Numbered from the stretch's first letter, positions 45,305-55,002 are shown. The stretch is DNA of 64,000 bases from Burkholderia sp. Ac-20365 (GCF_017104715.1 NZ_JAAGPI010000005.1:248001-312000), one strand, 5' to 3'. Notes: generated from the letters alone by a model not told the origin. Program-made: numbers and translations.

Positions 45305-45643
45305 TCAGATCAATCGAAGCACGATTCGATGAAGAAGCGCCTGCAGGTCGCGCCGCGTGTCGACCACGAGATGAATAAACACAATGTCGTCGCGCACCTG
45401 ATAAATGATCCGGTTCTTGCCGGAGAGCGCTTGCATGAAGTTGTCTTCGATAAAACCTTCAAGCTCGGCGGGCAGATGTCCGCTTTCGGGAAACTGGCGA
45501 ATGTGCGCAATGGTTTGCTGAATCTGCACGGACGTCTGGCGCCATGTCTCCCAACCGAATGTGCGAACGATGTAACTTCTCAACTCTTCGATGCCGATAC
45601 GCGCAGTCGGCAGGATGCGATACGGAAGCAGCGGAGCCGGCAT
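45305..45643 (-). CDS. ParE/RelE-family toxin
   Basis: 112 residues. Typical ParE-like layout: a helical hairpin (IGIEELRSYIVRTFGWETWRQ), then a beta sheet (NRIIYQVRDDIVFIHLVVDTRRD). ParE toxins poison DNA gyrase; RelE relatives cut mRNA. Its ATG overlaps the antitoxin stop (TGATG), so the two are translationally coupled. It probably helps keep this replicon in the cell. Confidence 0.85.
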   Translation of the reverse strand: MPAPLLPYRILPTARIGIEELRSYIVRTFGWETWRQTSVQIQQTIAHIRQFPESGHLPAELEGFIEDNFMQALSGKNRIIYQVRDDIVFIHLVVDTRRDLQALLHRIVLRLI

Positions 45644-45927
45644 CAGCGAAGCTTTTCCTGACGGTCGAGTTCATCGAGTTCGGCGAAAAATTCGTCGCCG
45701 TCGACGTGGTCCCCGCGTTCGATCTGCTTCTGGCCGATTGCCAGGATTTTCAACAGGGCAATGGTCTGTTGTGTGGCTTCGTAGGTGCGCACATCCTGCA
45801 CGACGAGTTTCGCTTCGCCGTTCTGCGTGATGATGAGCGGCTCGCCGGAGTCGGTCAGATCCTTGACGATTTGCGCCGCTTCGCTCTTGAGATAGCTGAT
45901 CGGCTTCACGTGGTCGGCGATATGCAT
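45643..45927 (-). CDS. Phd/YefM-family antitoxin
   Basis: 94 residues from the ATG at 45927 with GGAG 6 nt upstream (45939 is an alternative). The Phd core is KPISYLKSEAAQIVKDLTDS, then GEPLIITQNGEAKLVVQDV. The C-terminal DELDRQEKLR should wrap the toxin. It binds toxin and represses the operon. Promoter repeats are at 45955-45972. Confidence 0.87.
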   Translation of the reverse strand: MHIADHVKPISYLKSEAAQIVKDLTDSGEPLIITQNGEAKLVVQDVRTYEATQQTIALLKILAIGQKQIERGDHVDGDEFFAELDELDRQEKLR

Positions 45928-45954
45928 CGTGCGCTCCATTGCGGGCTTGTATCG

Positions 45955-45972
45955 GACTAAATATAGACTAAA
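45955..45972. promoter_or_regulatory. toxin-antitoxin operator repeats
   Basis: A direct repeat GACTAAA-TATA-GACTAAA lies 28 bp upstream of the antitoxin start, enclosed by outer arms CGGAC (45953-45957) and GTCCG (45977-45981). The centre reads as an AT-rich -10-like region on the minus strand. It fits an antitoxin operator. Confidence 0.5.
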
Positions 45973-46090
45973 ATCGGTCCGACTGCAATAGTTACCACGT
46001 TTGCGCAGGCTTTTGCAGCCGCGTCGCCATGCGGCGTCGCTGCGCTCGTTCACGGCGTCCGCGCGGCCGCCTTTCGAACGGGATTGCGGT

Positions 46091-46134
46091 TAATTAACGT
46101 ATATATCCCTCAGGTATATTTTATGTATATTTAC
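46091..46134 (+). promoter_or_regulatory. AT-rich promoter with triple GTATAT
   Basis: TTAATTAA (46090-46097) is followed by three GTATAT units beginning at 46099, 46114 and 46125, in a strongly AT-rich stretch 29-72 bp upstream of the STAND regulator start. The spacings (15 and 11 bp) suit an OmpR-type winged-helix factor binding tandem sites. Autoregulation is a guess. Confidence 0.45.
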
Positions 46135-46162
46135 CCGAAATCATTATCTCAGGTTATTCGTC

Positions 46163-49054
46163 GTGCCCAATCAGTCGGCTGATACAGGCCTTGTATTTCG
46201 CTTTGGTTCATTTCGGCTCATTCCATCGCAGCACACACTGCTCGATGGGGACGTACGCGTCCAGATTGGCGGCCGCGCGCTGGATCTGCTGACCGCGCTC
46301 GTCGAACGTCGTGGAGAGCTCGTCAGCAAGAAAGAGCTCATGGCGCATGCGTGGCCGCGTACCGTGGTCGAGGAAAGCAATCTCAAGGTGCACATCGCGG
46401 CGCTGCGCAAAGCGCTTGGCGAAGGACCGCAGGACCAGCGTTTTGTTGCCACGGTGGTGGGACGCGGCTATCAGTTCGTCGCGCGCGTCGAGCGTGAAGC
46501 GACGCCAGCAGCGGCATCGTCGTCGCCTGGACATGCCGGCGTGTCACACAACATTCCCGCAGCGTTGACCCGGCCGATCGGGCGTGCCGGCACGATCAGC
46601 GATCTGTTGACTCGACTCTCGCGCGTGCGGCTCCTGACGGTAGCGGGCCCCGGAGGAATTGGCAAAACGACGGTTGCATTGACCGTTGCCCACGAGATGG
46701 TGCAGAGCGGGCACGACGTCTGGTTCGTGAATCTGTCCCAACTATCGGACGCGAGCTTCGTGCCTCATGCCGTCGCCAATGCGATCGGTCTTGCCGTGCA
46801 TTCGGACAACATACCGCAGGCGCTGGCCAGCTATTTCCGGCTTCGCAATCGACCGCAACTCGTCGTGCTGGACAGCTGCGAGCACGTGATAGAAGCAGCC
46901 GCGACTATCGCGGAGCATATGACGGCGGCGGCGCCGGAGATGCGTGTTCTCGCGACCAGCCGTGAGCCGTTGGAGGCAGTCGGTGAACACGTCTACCGGC
47001 TCGAACCGCTTGAAAGTCCGCCCAACTCGACGTGCACGACGATGGACGAAGCACTCCAGTATCCCGCCGTCGAACTGTTTGTCGAGCGTGCCGTTGCCGC
47101 TCGCGGCGATATCGCATTGTCCGATGAAGATGCATCCGTGGTGGCGCAAATCTGCCGCCGGCTCGATGGGATTGCACTGGCAATCGAACTTGCTGCTACG
47201 CGCCTGAACGCATTTGGCGCTCATGAGTTGCTCCAGCTACTCGACGACCGGTTTTCCGCGCTCGCGCTGGGGCGTCGCACGGCGCCTGAGCGGCAGAGAA
47301 CGCTGCTGGCGACGCTCGACTGGAGCCATCAGCTGCTGCCCGACGTTGAGCGGGTTGTGCTGCGTCGTTTAGGCGTATTTCCCGGCGTGTTTTCGTTGGC
47401 CTCGGCGGCCGCCGTCGCGGGAGACGAGAACCTGCCGTACGCGAGCCTGATCGATGCAGTCGCGAGCCTTGTGGCCAAGTCCATGCTGTCGGCGAATGTT
47501 GGCAGCGACACCATGCGATATCGTCTGCTCGACACCACGCGGGACTACGCCAGACGCAAGCTCGTGGACGCGGATGAAATGGACATCGTCTCGAGGCGGC
47601 ATGCCCTGCATTTCCGTGACATGTACGCGGCAGTGGAAGACTTCTGGATCAGACCGCCCGACACGCGTTGGCTGGACGGCCACATACATACGATCGACGA
47701 TGTGCGGGCCGCGTTGAACTGGGCGTTTTCCGGGCGCGGCGACGCGTCGCTTGGCATCGCACTTACCGTGTCGGCGATACCCGCGTGGATCAGGCTTTCT
47801 TCGCTCGAAGAGTGCCGCAGTCGCGTTGCGCAGGCGCTTCATCAGACAGAAGCGGGTACGCCAGCACCCGACAGTCAGCAGATGAAGCTCTATACTGCGC
47901 TGGCTGCGTCGGCGCTGTACACGCGCGGGATGGTTTCGGAAGTCGACACTGCATGGACCAAGGCGCTGGAAATCGCAGAACAGCTGGGCGACAGGGAATA
48001 TCAATTGCGTTCGATGTTCGTCGCCTGTTGCGGTTTCGTCTACGCAGGAAAGCATCGTGCCGCCGACGATCTGTTGAAGAAGTTCCGCGCCATTGCTAAC
48101 GCGTCACGCGACGAGATTTCGATCTCGGAGGGCAGTCGCCTGACAGCGTTTGCGTGGCACCACATGGGGAAGCAGGCCGAGGCCAGGCATTTGCTCGAAG
48201 GTGTGCTGGCGTGGTACGCGGAACCTGGCCATCGGTCGCAACTCTCCGATAACCACGTCAAGGGACGCGAAGGTACGCGATCGTTGATGGCGAGTGTGCT
48301 GTGGTCAATGGGTCTTGCGGACCAGGCACTCGAGGAGGCGCGACTGGCGCGACACGATGCCGAGGAAAGCGGTCATACGCTAACCATCGGATATGTGCTC
48401 GTGTTTGCCTTCATTCCCATCGCGCTCTACGCGGGCGATATCGATGCGGCTGAGGAAGCCCTGGTCACGTTGCAGGAGAGTGTCGCGAAGCATGGGTTGG
48501 TGCTGTTCGATGCAATGGCGCGGGGCTTGCATGGCGCTTTACTGGTCGAGAAAAAGGACGCGGCGGGACTGGCGATTCTTCGCGACGCATTGGCGCAACT
48601 CAGGCGCGAGCACATCGGCATGCGCTATTCGATGTTCGCGGGCATGTACGCGCAAGGCCTGCTTTCGTTCGGACGTCACGCGCAAGCGCGAGCAACGATC
48701 GAGGATGCATTGGAGTGGTCACAGTTGCACGACGAACTCTGGTTCATACCCGAATTGATGCGGATCAAAGGCGAGATACTCGCTGCATCCGAAGGGCTCG
48801 ACGCGCAAGGCGTATCTGAAGCGCTTTACACGCATGCTATCGAGATCGCGCAACAGCAAGGCGCGCTATTCCTCGAGCTACGCGCGGCCAGGAGTCTCGC
48901 TCGCCTCAAACACAGACAACACAAAACAGAGCAGGCGAAGTCCGTGCTTGCGGCGGTCTACGACAAGTTCACGGAAGGTTTCGCAATCGCTGATCTGAAA
49001 GAAACGCGAGCGTTGCTTGAGAGCTTTCATGCGGCGTGCAGGGGAATTGGATAA
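46163..49054 (+). CDS. STAND-type transcriptional regulator, paralogue of the 6145-9069 gene
   Basis: 963 residues from a GTG start. The winged helix covers about 13-110 and is nearly identical to the other copy from ALDLLTALVERRGEL through VVGRGYQFVA. The P-loop is GPGGIGKTT (162-170), with LVVLDSCEHVIEAA and ATSREPLEAV following, then TPR-like repeats to the end (ending YDKFTEGFAIADLKETRALL). It is cytoplasmic. The linker after the winged helix differs (Ala/Ser-rich). It sits between the toxin-antitoxin pair and the ene-reductase. Target genes unknown. Confidence 0.87.
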   Translation: MPNQSADTGLVFRFGSFRLIPSQHTLLDGDVRVQIGGRALDLLTALVERRGELVSKKELMAHAWPRTVVEESNLKVHIAALRKALGEGPQDQRFVATVVGRGYQFVARVEREATPAAASSSPGHAGVSHNIPAALTRPIGRAGTISDLLTRLSRVRLLTVAGPGGIGKTTVALTVAHEMVQSGHDVWFVNLSQLSDASFVPHAVANAIGLAVHSDNIPQALASYFRLRNRPQLVVLDSCEHVIEAAATIAEHMTAAAPEMRVLATSREPLEAVGEHVYRLEPLESPPNSTCTTMDEALQYPAVELFVERAVAARGDIALSDEDASVVAQICRRLDGIALAIELAATRLNAFGAHELLQLLDDRFSALALGRRTAPERQRTLLATLDWSHQLLPDVERVVLRRLGVFPGVFSLASAAAVAGDENLPYASLIDAVASLVAKSMLSANVGSDTMRYRLLDTTRDYARRKLVDADEMDIVSRRHALHFRDMYAAVEDFWIRPPDTRWLDGHIHTIDDVRAALNWAFSGRGDASLGIALTVSAIPAWIRLSSLEECRSRVAQALHQTEAGTPAPDSQQMKLYTALAASALYTRGMVSEVDTAWTKALEIAEQLGDREYQLRSMFVACCGFVYAGKHRAADDLLKKFRAIANASRDEISISEGSRLTAFAWHHMGKQAEARHLLEGVLAWYAEPGHRSQLSDNHVKGREGTRSLMASVLWSMGLADQALEEARLARHDAEESGHTLTIGYVLVFAFIPIALYAGDIDAAEEALVTLQESVAKHGLVLFDAMARGLHGALLVEKKDAAGLAILRDALAQLRREHIGMRYSMFAGMYAQGLLSFGRHAQARATIEDALEWSQLHDELWFIPELMRIKGEILAASEGLDAQGVSEALYTHAIEIAQQQGALFLELRAARSLARLKHRQHKTEQAKSVLAAVYDKFTEGFAIADLKETRALLESFHAACRGIG

Positions 49055-49074
49055 CGGCGCGCTGTGATGCACCG

Positions 49075-49104
49075 CGCTGCGAGGCCGCAATGTGCCTCGC
49101 AGCG
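49075..49104. terminator. bidirectional terminator
   Basis: An 11-bp perfect stem CGCTGCGAGGC / GCCTCGCAGCG with an 8-nt loop lies between the convergent regulator and ene-reductase genes, 20 bp from one stop and 7 bp from the other. Confidence 0.75.
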
Positions 49105-49110
49105 ACAAGA

Positions 49111-50226
49111 TCACACTTCGACGGCGATCCGGCCGTTTAACCCGGGCCAATCGGAATAGCCCGTGGAGTCGCCACCGTACCAGTATTCCTTGGGCGCTTC
49201 GGCCAAAGGCGCGCCGACGCGAAGCCGTTCGATCAGATCGGGATTCGCAATGAACGGTCGGCCGATGCTGAACAGGTCGGCGCTGCCTTCAGCCAACGTC
49301 TTCTCTGCAAGACCAAGCGTGTACTGGTTATTGGCGATATACGCGCCCTTGAAGCGTTCGCGCAGCGCCTCATAGCGAATGCCGTTCGAGGCCTCGCGAC
49401 TCAACTGCGTCACGCCTTCGATGTCGTGCACATACAGCAGACCGAGATCCGACAGTGCATCCAGATAAGCACCGAATGTCTCCATCGTGTTGCTGTCGAG
49501 CGGAGTCTCGCCCGGTGCCGTCGTCACTGGCGAGATGCGAATGCCGACCCGATCCGCGCCCCAGACATCCACAACGGCTTTGACGACATCAAGAGGGAAG
49601 CGCAGACGGTTCTCGATCGAACCACCGTATTGGTCGGTACGGTGGTTCGTACTATCGCGGACAAACTGCTCCAGCAGATAGTTGTTCGCCGAGTGCACTT
49701 CGACGCCGTCGAAGCCAGCACGCTTCGCGTTTTCGGCGGCGCGGCGATAGTCTTCGACGATCAGCGCAATCTCGTGAGTTTCCAGTGCGCGCGGCGTGAC
49801 AAAGTCCTTCATGCCGTCATGTACGCGAATCTGGCCACCCGGTTTGATCGCTGACGGTGCAACTGGCAGCGCGCCATCGTGCATGTCGGGATGGGAAATC
49901 CGACCAGTGTGCCAGAGCTGCAGGAATATCTTCCCTTCTTGCCGATGCACCGCTTCCGTCACCTTCTTCCAGGCGGTGATCTGGTCCTCGGTCCAGATTC
50001 CCGGCGTACGCGGATAGCCGCGCGCCTGCGAGGAAATGTTGGTCGCTTCCGTGACGATCAGCCCAGCGCCGGCACGCTGCGCATAGTAGTCGGCGGCGTA
50101 CTCAGGGGGAACGCCCGCTTCGTTGGAGCGGCTGCGCGTCATCGGCGCCATGACCACGCGATTCTTCAGATGCAGTCCGCCGATGGTGACCGGTTGCAAA
50201 ACCGGGCTGGAAATATTCTTCGACAT
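49111..50226 (-). CDS. old yellow enzyme family alkene reductase
   Basis: 371 residues, FMN- and NADPH-dependent ene-reductase. The N-terminus LKNRVVMAPMTRSRSNEAG is typical of the NemA/XenB/Gox-type class. The substrate-binding His/Asn pair is in FDGVEVHSANNYLLEQF, and RTDQYGGSIENR is the conserved loop. It reduces activated C=C bonds or nitro compounds. SD AAGGAATA. 63 bp downstream of the aldehyde dehydrogenase gene on the same strand. Confidence 0.9.
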   Translation of the reverse strand: MSKNISSPVLQPVTIGGLHLKNRVVMAPMTRSRSNEAGVPPEYAADYYAQRAGAGLIVTEATNISSQARGYPRTPGIWTEDQITAWKKVTEAVHRQEGKIFLQLWHTGRISHPDMHDGALPVAPSAIKPGGQIRVHDGMKDFVTPRALETHEIALIVEDYRRAAENAKRAGFDGVEVHSANNYLLEQFVRDSTNHRTDQYGGSIENRLRFPLDVVKAVVDVWGADRVGIRISPVTTAPGETPLDSNTMETFGAYLDALSDLGLLYVHDIEGVTQLSREASNGIRYEALRERFKGAYIANNQYTLGLAEKTLAEGSADLFSIGRPFIANPDLIERLRVGAPLAEAPKEYWYGGDSTGYSDWPGLNGRIAVEV

Positions 50227-50289
50227 GATATGTATTCCTTATAGAACAATTCAATCGATGTTCATTCAAACGGCAAGTGGTGGAATCGA

Positions 50290-51693
50290 TCAATCGACGG
50301 TTTTGGCCCAGACGGTCTGCGGGTTGGTGAATTCACGCAAACCGAAATGCGACAGTTCCCGTCCGTAGCCGCTTTTCTTCACACCACCCACGGGCACGCG
50401 CGCATTCGATGCCGAGAAGCCGTTGATGAATACACCGCCGGTTTCCAGGCGGCGCGCAATGCGTTGCGCCCGCGCGATGTCGCTTGTCCAGAGGTTGCCG
50501 CTCAGTCCGTACTCGCTGGTATTGGCGAGTTGAATGGCATGCTCTTCGTTATCGGCAACGGTAATCGCCGCGACGGGGCCGAACGTTTCCTCGTCGAAGG
50601 CAGGCATGCCCGGCTCGACGTTGATCAGCACCGTCGGTTCATAGAAGTTGCCCGGTCCTTCCACCTTGTTGCCGCCGAGAACCAGCGTGGCGCCTGCCGC
50701 GATCGTGCGTTCGACCTGGCCGTGCAGTTCGTCGCGCAAATCGTGACGCGCCATCGGCCCGATAGTGGTCGATGCGTCAAGCGGATCACCGGCTTTTACC
50801 AGCTTTGCGGCGGCGACGAACTTGCGTGTGAACTCGTCGGCGATGGACTTTTCGATGATGAAGCGCTTGGCGGCAAGGCAGACTTGCCCTGCGTTCTGGA
50901 AACGAGCCTCGATCCCGGCCTTCACTGCCAGATCGATGTTTGCATCGGCCAGTACGATGAATGCGTCATTGCCACCCAGTTCCAGCAGGCTCTTCTTGAG
51001 CGCCTTGCCAGCGAGTGCCGCTACGGCGGAACCTGCGCGCATGCTGCCCGTCAGCGTGATGGCCGCAATACGGGGGTCTTCGATCACGCGTGCGACCGTT
51101 TCGTTGTCGGCGTTCAGATTGATGAACAGGCCCGTCGGAAAGCCAGCCTCTTCGTAGATCTTCTGCAATGCGTACGCTGAGCCCATGACGTTGGGCGCAT
51201 GCTTCAGAACGAATCCGTTGCCCGACAGCATGATCGGCCCCGAAGCGCGAATCACTTGCCACAACGGAAAATTCCACGGCATGACGGCGAGAATGCTCCC
51301 AATGGGCAGATACGAAACGTGTACCTGATCGTTACCCTCAACGGCTACTTTCTCGTCGGCAAGGATAGCGGGGCCGTTCTCTGCAATCCAGTCGATGGTG
51401 GCGGCACATTTCTCGACCTCGCCGCGTGCTGCCTGGATCGTCTTGCCCATTTCGGACGTGATCAATGCGGCCAGAGGCTCGGACGCCTGCCGCAACAACG
51501 CGGAAAGGCGACGATATGTCGCAACGCGTTCGGTCATCGGTGTGGCGCGCCACAACCGGTATGCTGCCGTGTTGTCGTCCAGCAGGCGATCGACTTCATC
51601 CCCCGTCTGGAACGCATAGGTTGCGATGACTTCGCCGGTCGCGGGATTGCGGGAGATAGCGCCGCTGCCGGGGTTCGGATTCAGGTTGGACAT
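50290..51693 (-). CDS. aldehyde dehydrogenase, succinate-semialdehyde dehydrogenase-like
   Basis: 467 residues from the ATG with SD GGAGGCAATC. Catalytic Glu is in LLELGGNDAFIVL and catalytic Cys in NAGQVCLAAKRFI. The loop PWNFPLWQVIR and C-terminal KKSGYGRELSHFGLREF match the NAD-type SSADH subgroup. Probably co-transcribed with the ene-reductase and with the XRE regulator gene upstream (95-bp gap). Confidence 0.88.
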   Translation of the reverse strand: MSNLNPNPGSGAISRNPATGEVIATYAFQTGDEVDRLLDDNTAAYRLWRATPMTERVATYRRLSALLRQASEPLAALITSEMGKTIQAARGEVEKCAATIDWIAENGPAILADEKVAVEGNDQVHVSYLPIGSILAVMPWNFPLWQVIRASGPIMLSGNGFVLKHAPNVMGSAYALQKIYEEAGFPTGLFINLNADNETVARVIEDPRIAAITLTGSMRAGSAVAALAGKALKKSLLELGGNDAFIVLADANIDLAVKAGIEARFQNAGQVCLAAKRFIIEKSIADEFTRKFVAAAKLVKAGDPLDASTTIGPMARHDLRDELHGQVERTIAAGATLVLGGNKVEGPGNFYEPTVLINVEPGMPAFDEETFGPVAAITVADNEEHAIQLANTSEYGLSGNLWTSDIARAQRIARRLETGGVFINGFSASNARVPVGGVKKSGYGRELSHFGLREFTNPQTVWAKTVD

Positions 51694-51788
51694 GATTGCC
51701 TCCGTGACGGTTGAGAGCGGTATGCATGAATCTGCTCTGACGGTCACTTTAGGCAAATCGGAACATCTGAATAAGGCGTCTTGTGATC

Positions 51789-52598
51789 CTATGACTGCCG
51801 GTCACTGGCAGCGGGTCGGGGAATGTAGGTGACCAGCGAAAGGTCCGGCCGCCCAACGGGCGTCAACGCGACGTACGTGAACTCGATCTGACCCGCCGTG
51901 GGGTGCCGAAGGCATTTGTCGCCCTCGTCGAATCCCTTTACATCCGTGTCCTGCCACCAGTCGTGAAACTCGGGACTCAGATCTGACAATTCATCGACCA
52001 GGCTATCGAACGGCGCTTTGTCCTGCGCTTGCGCGCGGGCCGCGCGAAACGTGGAGATCATGCCCCGCGCCATCTGTTCCCAGTCGAAAATCAGCGAACG
52101 ATAGGGCTTGTAGAGGAAGAGCAGACGCAGCGTATTGCGCTCGTGCGCCTGCAGCGAACCGTAGTCGACGAACAGATCGGCAATCGCGTCATTCCATGCG
52201 AGGATGTCGAGCCGGGTGTTGCGGACGTAGGCAGGGACTTCGATCGCGCGAACCAGCATCTCGAGGCCGTCGCTGATACGGCCGTCGGTCACCGCGGCAG
52301 GTGAGGCTTCGCGGGCGGACAACGCAAACAGATGAGCAGACTCGACGCGATCGAGCTTCAGAACCTTGGCGATTCTGCGGAGTGCATCGGCAGAGGGTTG
52401 GATGTCGCGCCCCTGTTCGAGCCAGGTGTACCAGCTGACACTGACGCCCGCGAGCATCGCCACCTCTTCGCGGCGCAGGCCCGGTGTGCGCCGCGGCCCT
52501 TCAGGCAGGCCGAATTCAGCGGGCTGCAAACGCGCGCGCCGGCTGGAGAGAAACGAACCTAGTTCGCGGCGTTGATCGGGAGAAGGTCTTCTCGGCAT
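51789..52598 (-). CDS. XRE-family regulator with MmyB-like ligand-binding domain
   Basis: 269 residues from the ATG at 52598 (a TTG at 52613 is an alternative). The helix-turn-helix (about 35-65) contains RTPGLRREEVAMLAGVSVSW, followed by YTWLEQGRDIQPS. The PAS-like MmyB domain follows (YVRNTRLDILAWNDAIADLF). This family often controls adjacent dehydrogenases in response to small ligands. Same strand as the aldehyde dehydrogenase and ene-reductase genes, divergent from the MFS gene. Confidence 0.87.
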   Translation of the reverse strand: MPRRPSPDQRRELGSFLSSRRARLQPAEFGLPEGPRRTPGLRREEVAMLAGVSVSWYTWLEQGRDIQPSADALRRIAKVLKLDRVESAHLFALSAREASPAAVTDGRISDGLEMLVRAIEVPAYVRNTRLDILAWNDAIADLFVDYGSLQAHERNTLRLLFLYKPYRSLIFDWEQMARGMISTFRAARAQAQDKAPFDSLVDELSDLSPEFHDWWQDTDVKGFDEGDKCLRHPTAGQIEFTYVALTPVGRPDLSLVTYIPRPAASDRQS

Positions 52599-52816
52599 AG
52601 GACGTGTCAGCAAGGCTGCTGGCAGAGGAGGCGATGACGTTGACTATCTGTCCATTCTAGCCTAAGGAAATAGCCTTCATGCGAGCGCCCGCTTCGTTTG
52701 AGATACTGCGAGACGTCGCGCATGAGTGAACGCTGCGGCGGCCCAGGTCAATTTCGGCGGCTTATATTCATGGAAAATGCACGCTTCGACGAGGAGCCCA
52801 TGCTTCGGAGTGAGAG

Positions 52817-54145
52817 ATGACCAGATCATTGCTGGCCGATCCAGCGACCGCCAATCATTGGCCCGTCAACGACGATTCGCTGCTTCGAAAAATTGCATGG
52901 CGCATCGTGCCTTTCCTGTTCTTCTGTTTTGTCGTTCTGTTTCTTGAACGTATCAACATCGGCTTTGCGCAGTTGCAGATGAAACATGACCTCGGTTTTA
53001 CCGATGCGATGTATGGACTCGGTGCAGCGGTGTTCTATGTCGGCTACGTTATCTGCGAGGTGCCCAGCAATTTGCTGCTCGCGCGCTTTGGTGCACGCAA
53101 GACCTTTTCGCGCATCATGTTGCTGTGCGGGGTTACCTCGATGGGCATGATGTTTGTGTCGACGCCTTCGGCCTACTACACGCTGCGGCTGATGCTTGGC
53201 ATCTTCGAAGCAGGCTTGTTTCCGGGAATTATCCTGTACATCACCTACTGGTTTCCCGAACATCGCCGCGCGGCCATCATGTCGATGTTCATTGCGGGGG
53301 TTGCGGTTGCGGGCATCGTCGGCGGGCTGTTCTCCGGGTGGATCATGCGTGACATGAACGGCGTGCTCGGGTTGTTTGGCTGGCAATGGATGTTTGCACT
53401 GGAAGGTTTGCCGGCTGTTGCGCTCGGCCTCTTTGGGTGGTTGCGTCTCGTTGATACGCCAGCGCAGGCGAAATGGCTTTCGGATTCAGAACGGATGCGT
53501 TTGAGCGAACTGCTCGACAGTTCCAGGCCGCATCAAAAGGAAAGCGAGACCACGCGGGCTGTTGCTGCAAATCCGAAGGTCTATCTGCTGTCGTTCATCT
53601 ATTTCACGCTGACATGTGCTTCGCTGACCTTGAATTTCTGGCTGCCGCTGATCATTCGTGATTTCGGCGTTCGTGATGTCGCGAATGTCAGCCTGCTCTC
53701 GGTCATTCCCAATGTGATCGGCATAGTGGGTTTGATCGTCATCGCAAAACATTCTGATCGAACCAAAGAGCGCCGCTGGCATTTTGCCTTCTGCACGCTA
53801 GGCGGTGCTGTTGCGCTCGGAGCATTGACGCTGCATGTGCAGAGTCTTTGGTTGATGCTCGGCATCCTGTCGGTTGCGTGCGTGATGATCTACGCGGCAC
53901 TGCCGATCTTTTGGGCTGTGCCGCCCACCCAGTTTCCAAAGCATCACGCGCCAACCGGCATTTCGCTCATCAGCAGCATCGGCATTACCAGTGGCGTGAT
54001 CAGCCCCTGGGCGATTGGCGTTGTGCGCACGCGTACGGGAAGCATCGACGATGCCGTGTACGTCGTCGCGTTGTTGCTGGTTTCGAGCGGTGCGGCATTG
54101 TTATTCGGCATACGCTCGCGGGGCAATGCGACCGCCGTAGAGTGA
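52817..54145 (+). CDS. MFS transporter, ACS family
   Basis: 442 residues, twelve predicted helices. The N-terminal motif LERINIGFAQLQMKHDLGFT and LLARFGARKTFSRIM are characteristic of anion:cation symporters of the tartrate/phthalate group. Probably imports an organic acid. Divergent from the XRE gene (218 bp between starts). Confidence 0.9.
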   Translation: MTRSLLADPATANHWPVNDDSLLRKIAWRIVPFLFFCFVVLFLERINIGFAQLQMKHDLGFTDAMYGLGAAVFYVGYVICEVPSNLLLARFGARKTFSRIMLLCGVTSMGMMFVSTPSAYYTLRLMLGIFEAGLFPGIILYITYWFPEHRRAAIMSMFIAGVAVAGIVGGLFSGWIMRDMNGVLGLFGWQWMFALEGLPAVALGLFGWLRLVDTPAQAKWLSDSERMRLSELLDSSRPHQKESETTRAVAANPKVYLLSFIYFTLTCASLTLNFWLPLIIRDFGVRDVANVSLLSVIPNVIGIVGLIVIAKHSDRTKERRWHFAFCTLGGAVALGALTLHVQSLWLMLGILSVACVMIYAALPIFWAVPPTQFPKHHAPTGISLISSIGITSGVISPWAIGVVRTRTGSIDDAVYVVALLLVSSGAALLFGIRSRGNATAVE

Positions 54146-54195
54146 GCTGACGCGGGCTTCGCGTCAGCGGTGAAGAGTCGCTGGCGCAAAGCGAT

Positions 54196-54609
54196 TCAGC
54201 TTGGCATATCCGTGAACTGAGGTACATCGGGATGCTTGATCCACGTGTGGCGGCGCTTGGTGAAAATCTCGAGTTTGGGTGCAACGAAATCAGGATCGTC
54301 GAGACTGCCAAGCATCACGAATACCATGCCTGGAAACGCGCCCAGATTGCTCGTGAAAAGGCGTGATCCGCATTCCGGACAGAAATTTCGATCAAGCGTC
54401 ATGCCGGAATCGGCGGTATAGCGGAAAGATTTTGGCTGACCGCTAGTCAGTGTGAAGTCGTCGGCTGGAACGCCGAACCATGTGGCCATCACACCGCCGC
54501 TCGCCTTCTGGCAATCCAGACAATAACAGTCTGCGATAAAGTCCGGCGTCGTATCGAACCCGAATTTGACGCTGCCGCAGGCACATCTGCCAGTATGTTT
54601 CTTCGCCAT
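54196..54609 (-). CDS. GFA family protein (glutathione-dependent formaldehyde-activating fold)
   Basis: 137 residues, zinc protein. The Cys pattern is complete: GRCACGSVKF, DCYCLDCQKASGG and NFCPECGSRLFT. Members bind zinc and in some cases catalyse S-hydroxymethylglutathione formation; many are uncharacterised. SD GAGG. Confidence 0.87.
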   Translation of the reverse strand: MAKKHTGRCACGSVKFGFDTTPDFIADCYCLDCQKASGGVMATWFGVPADDFTLTSGQPKSFRYTADSGMTLDRNFCPECGSRLFTSNLGAFPGMVFVMLGSLDDPDFVAPKLEIFTKRRHTWIKHPDVPQFTDMPS

Positions 54610-55002
54610 GGTTTGTTACCTCATCGGTATGAGAAGGACTTCGTCCCCTTTCGAAGTGCCGAAGCGTGCTGCTTTCTTCGCACCATCTGTTTCATGAAGC
54701 CTACAGGCGATCAGAGGTCAGGAACCGATGTCCGTGCGTTCTCGCAACCGATGAGAATAGAAAATCGAACATGACTAATTTGAAAGAGCCATGTTCGAAA
54801 CGGTAAATAACAGTGTTTCTTGAAACCGGAGAACCGTTTCATCGCCCAGAATGAATGTCAGCCCAGCTTTCAATTGACTGTGGCCTCGGTGAGATGTCGA
54901 GTCATTGCGTCGCGCAACGGCGGCGTATCGCACATCGATCGATTCTGTGAATACCGCGGCAGTGCGTGCGCGTATTGTCCGCTTGATCTCAAAGGACACG
55001 CT
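54610..55002. other. divergent intergenic region with an inverted repeat
   Basis: 393 bp between the GFA gene (minus) and the SDR gene (plus). TCGAACATG (54765-54773) and CATGTTCGA (54790-54798) form perfect 9-bp arms 16 bp apart, a possible operator. A frame is open upstream of the SDR start, but it has no usable start signal and no protein-like sequence. Confidence 0.5.
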
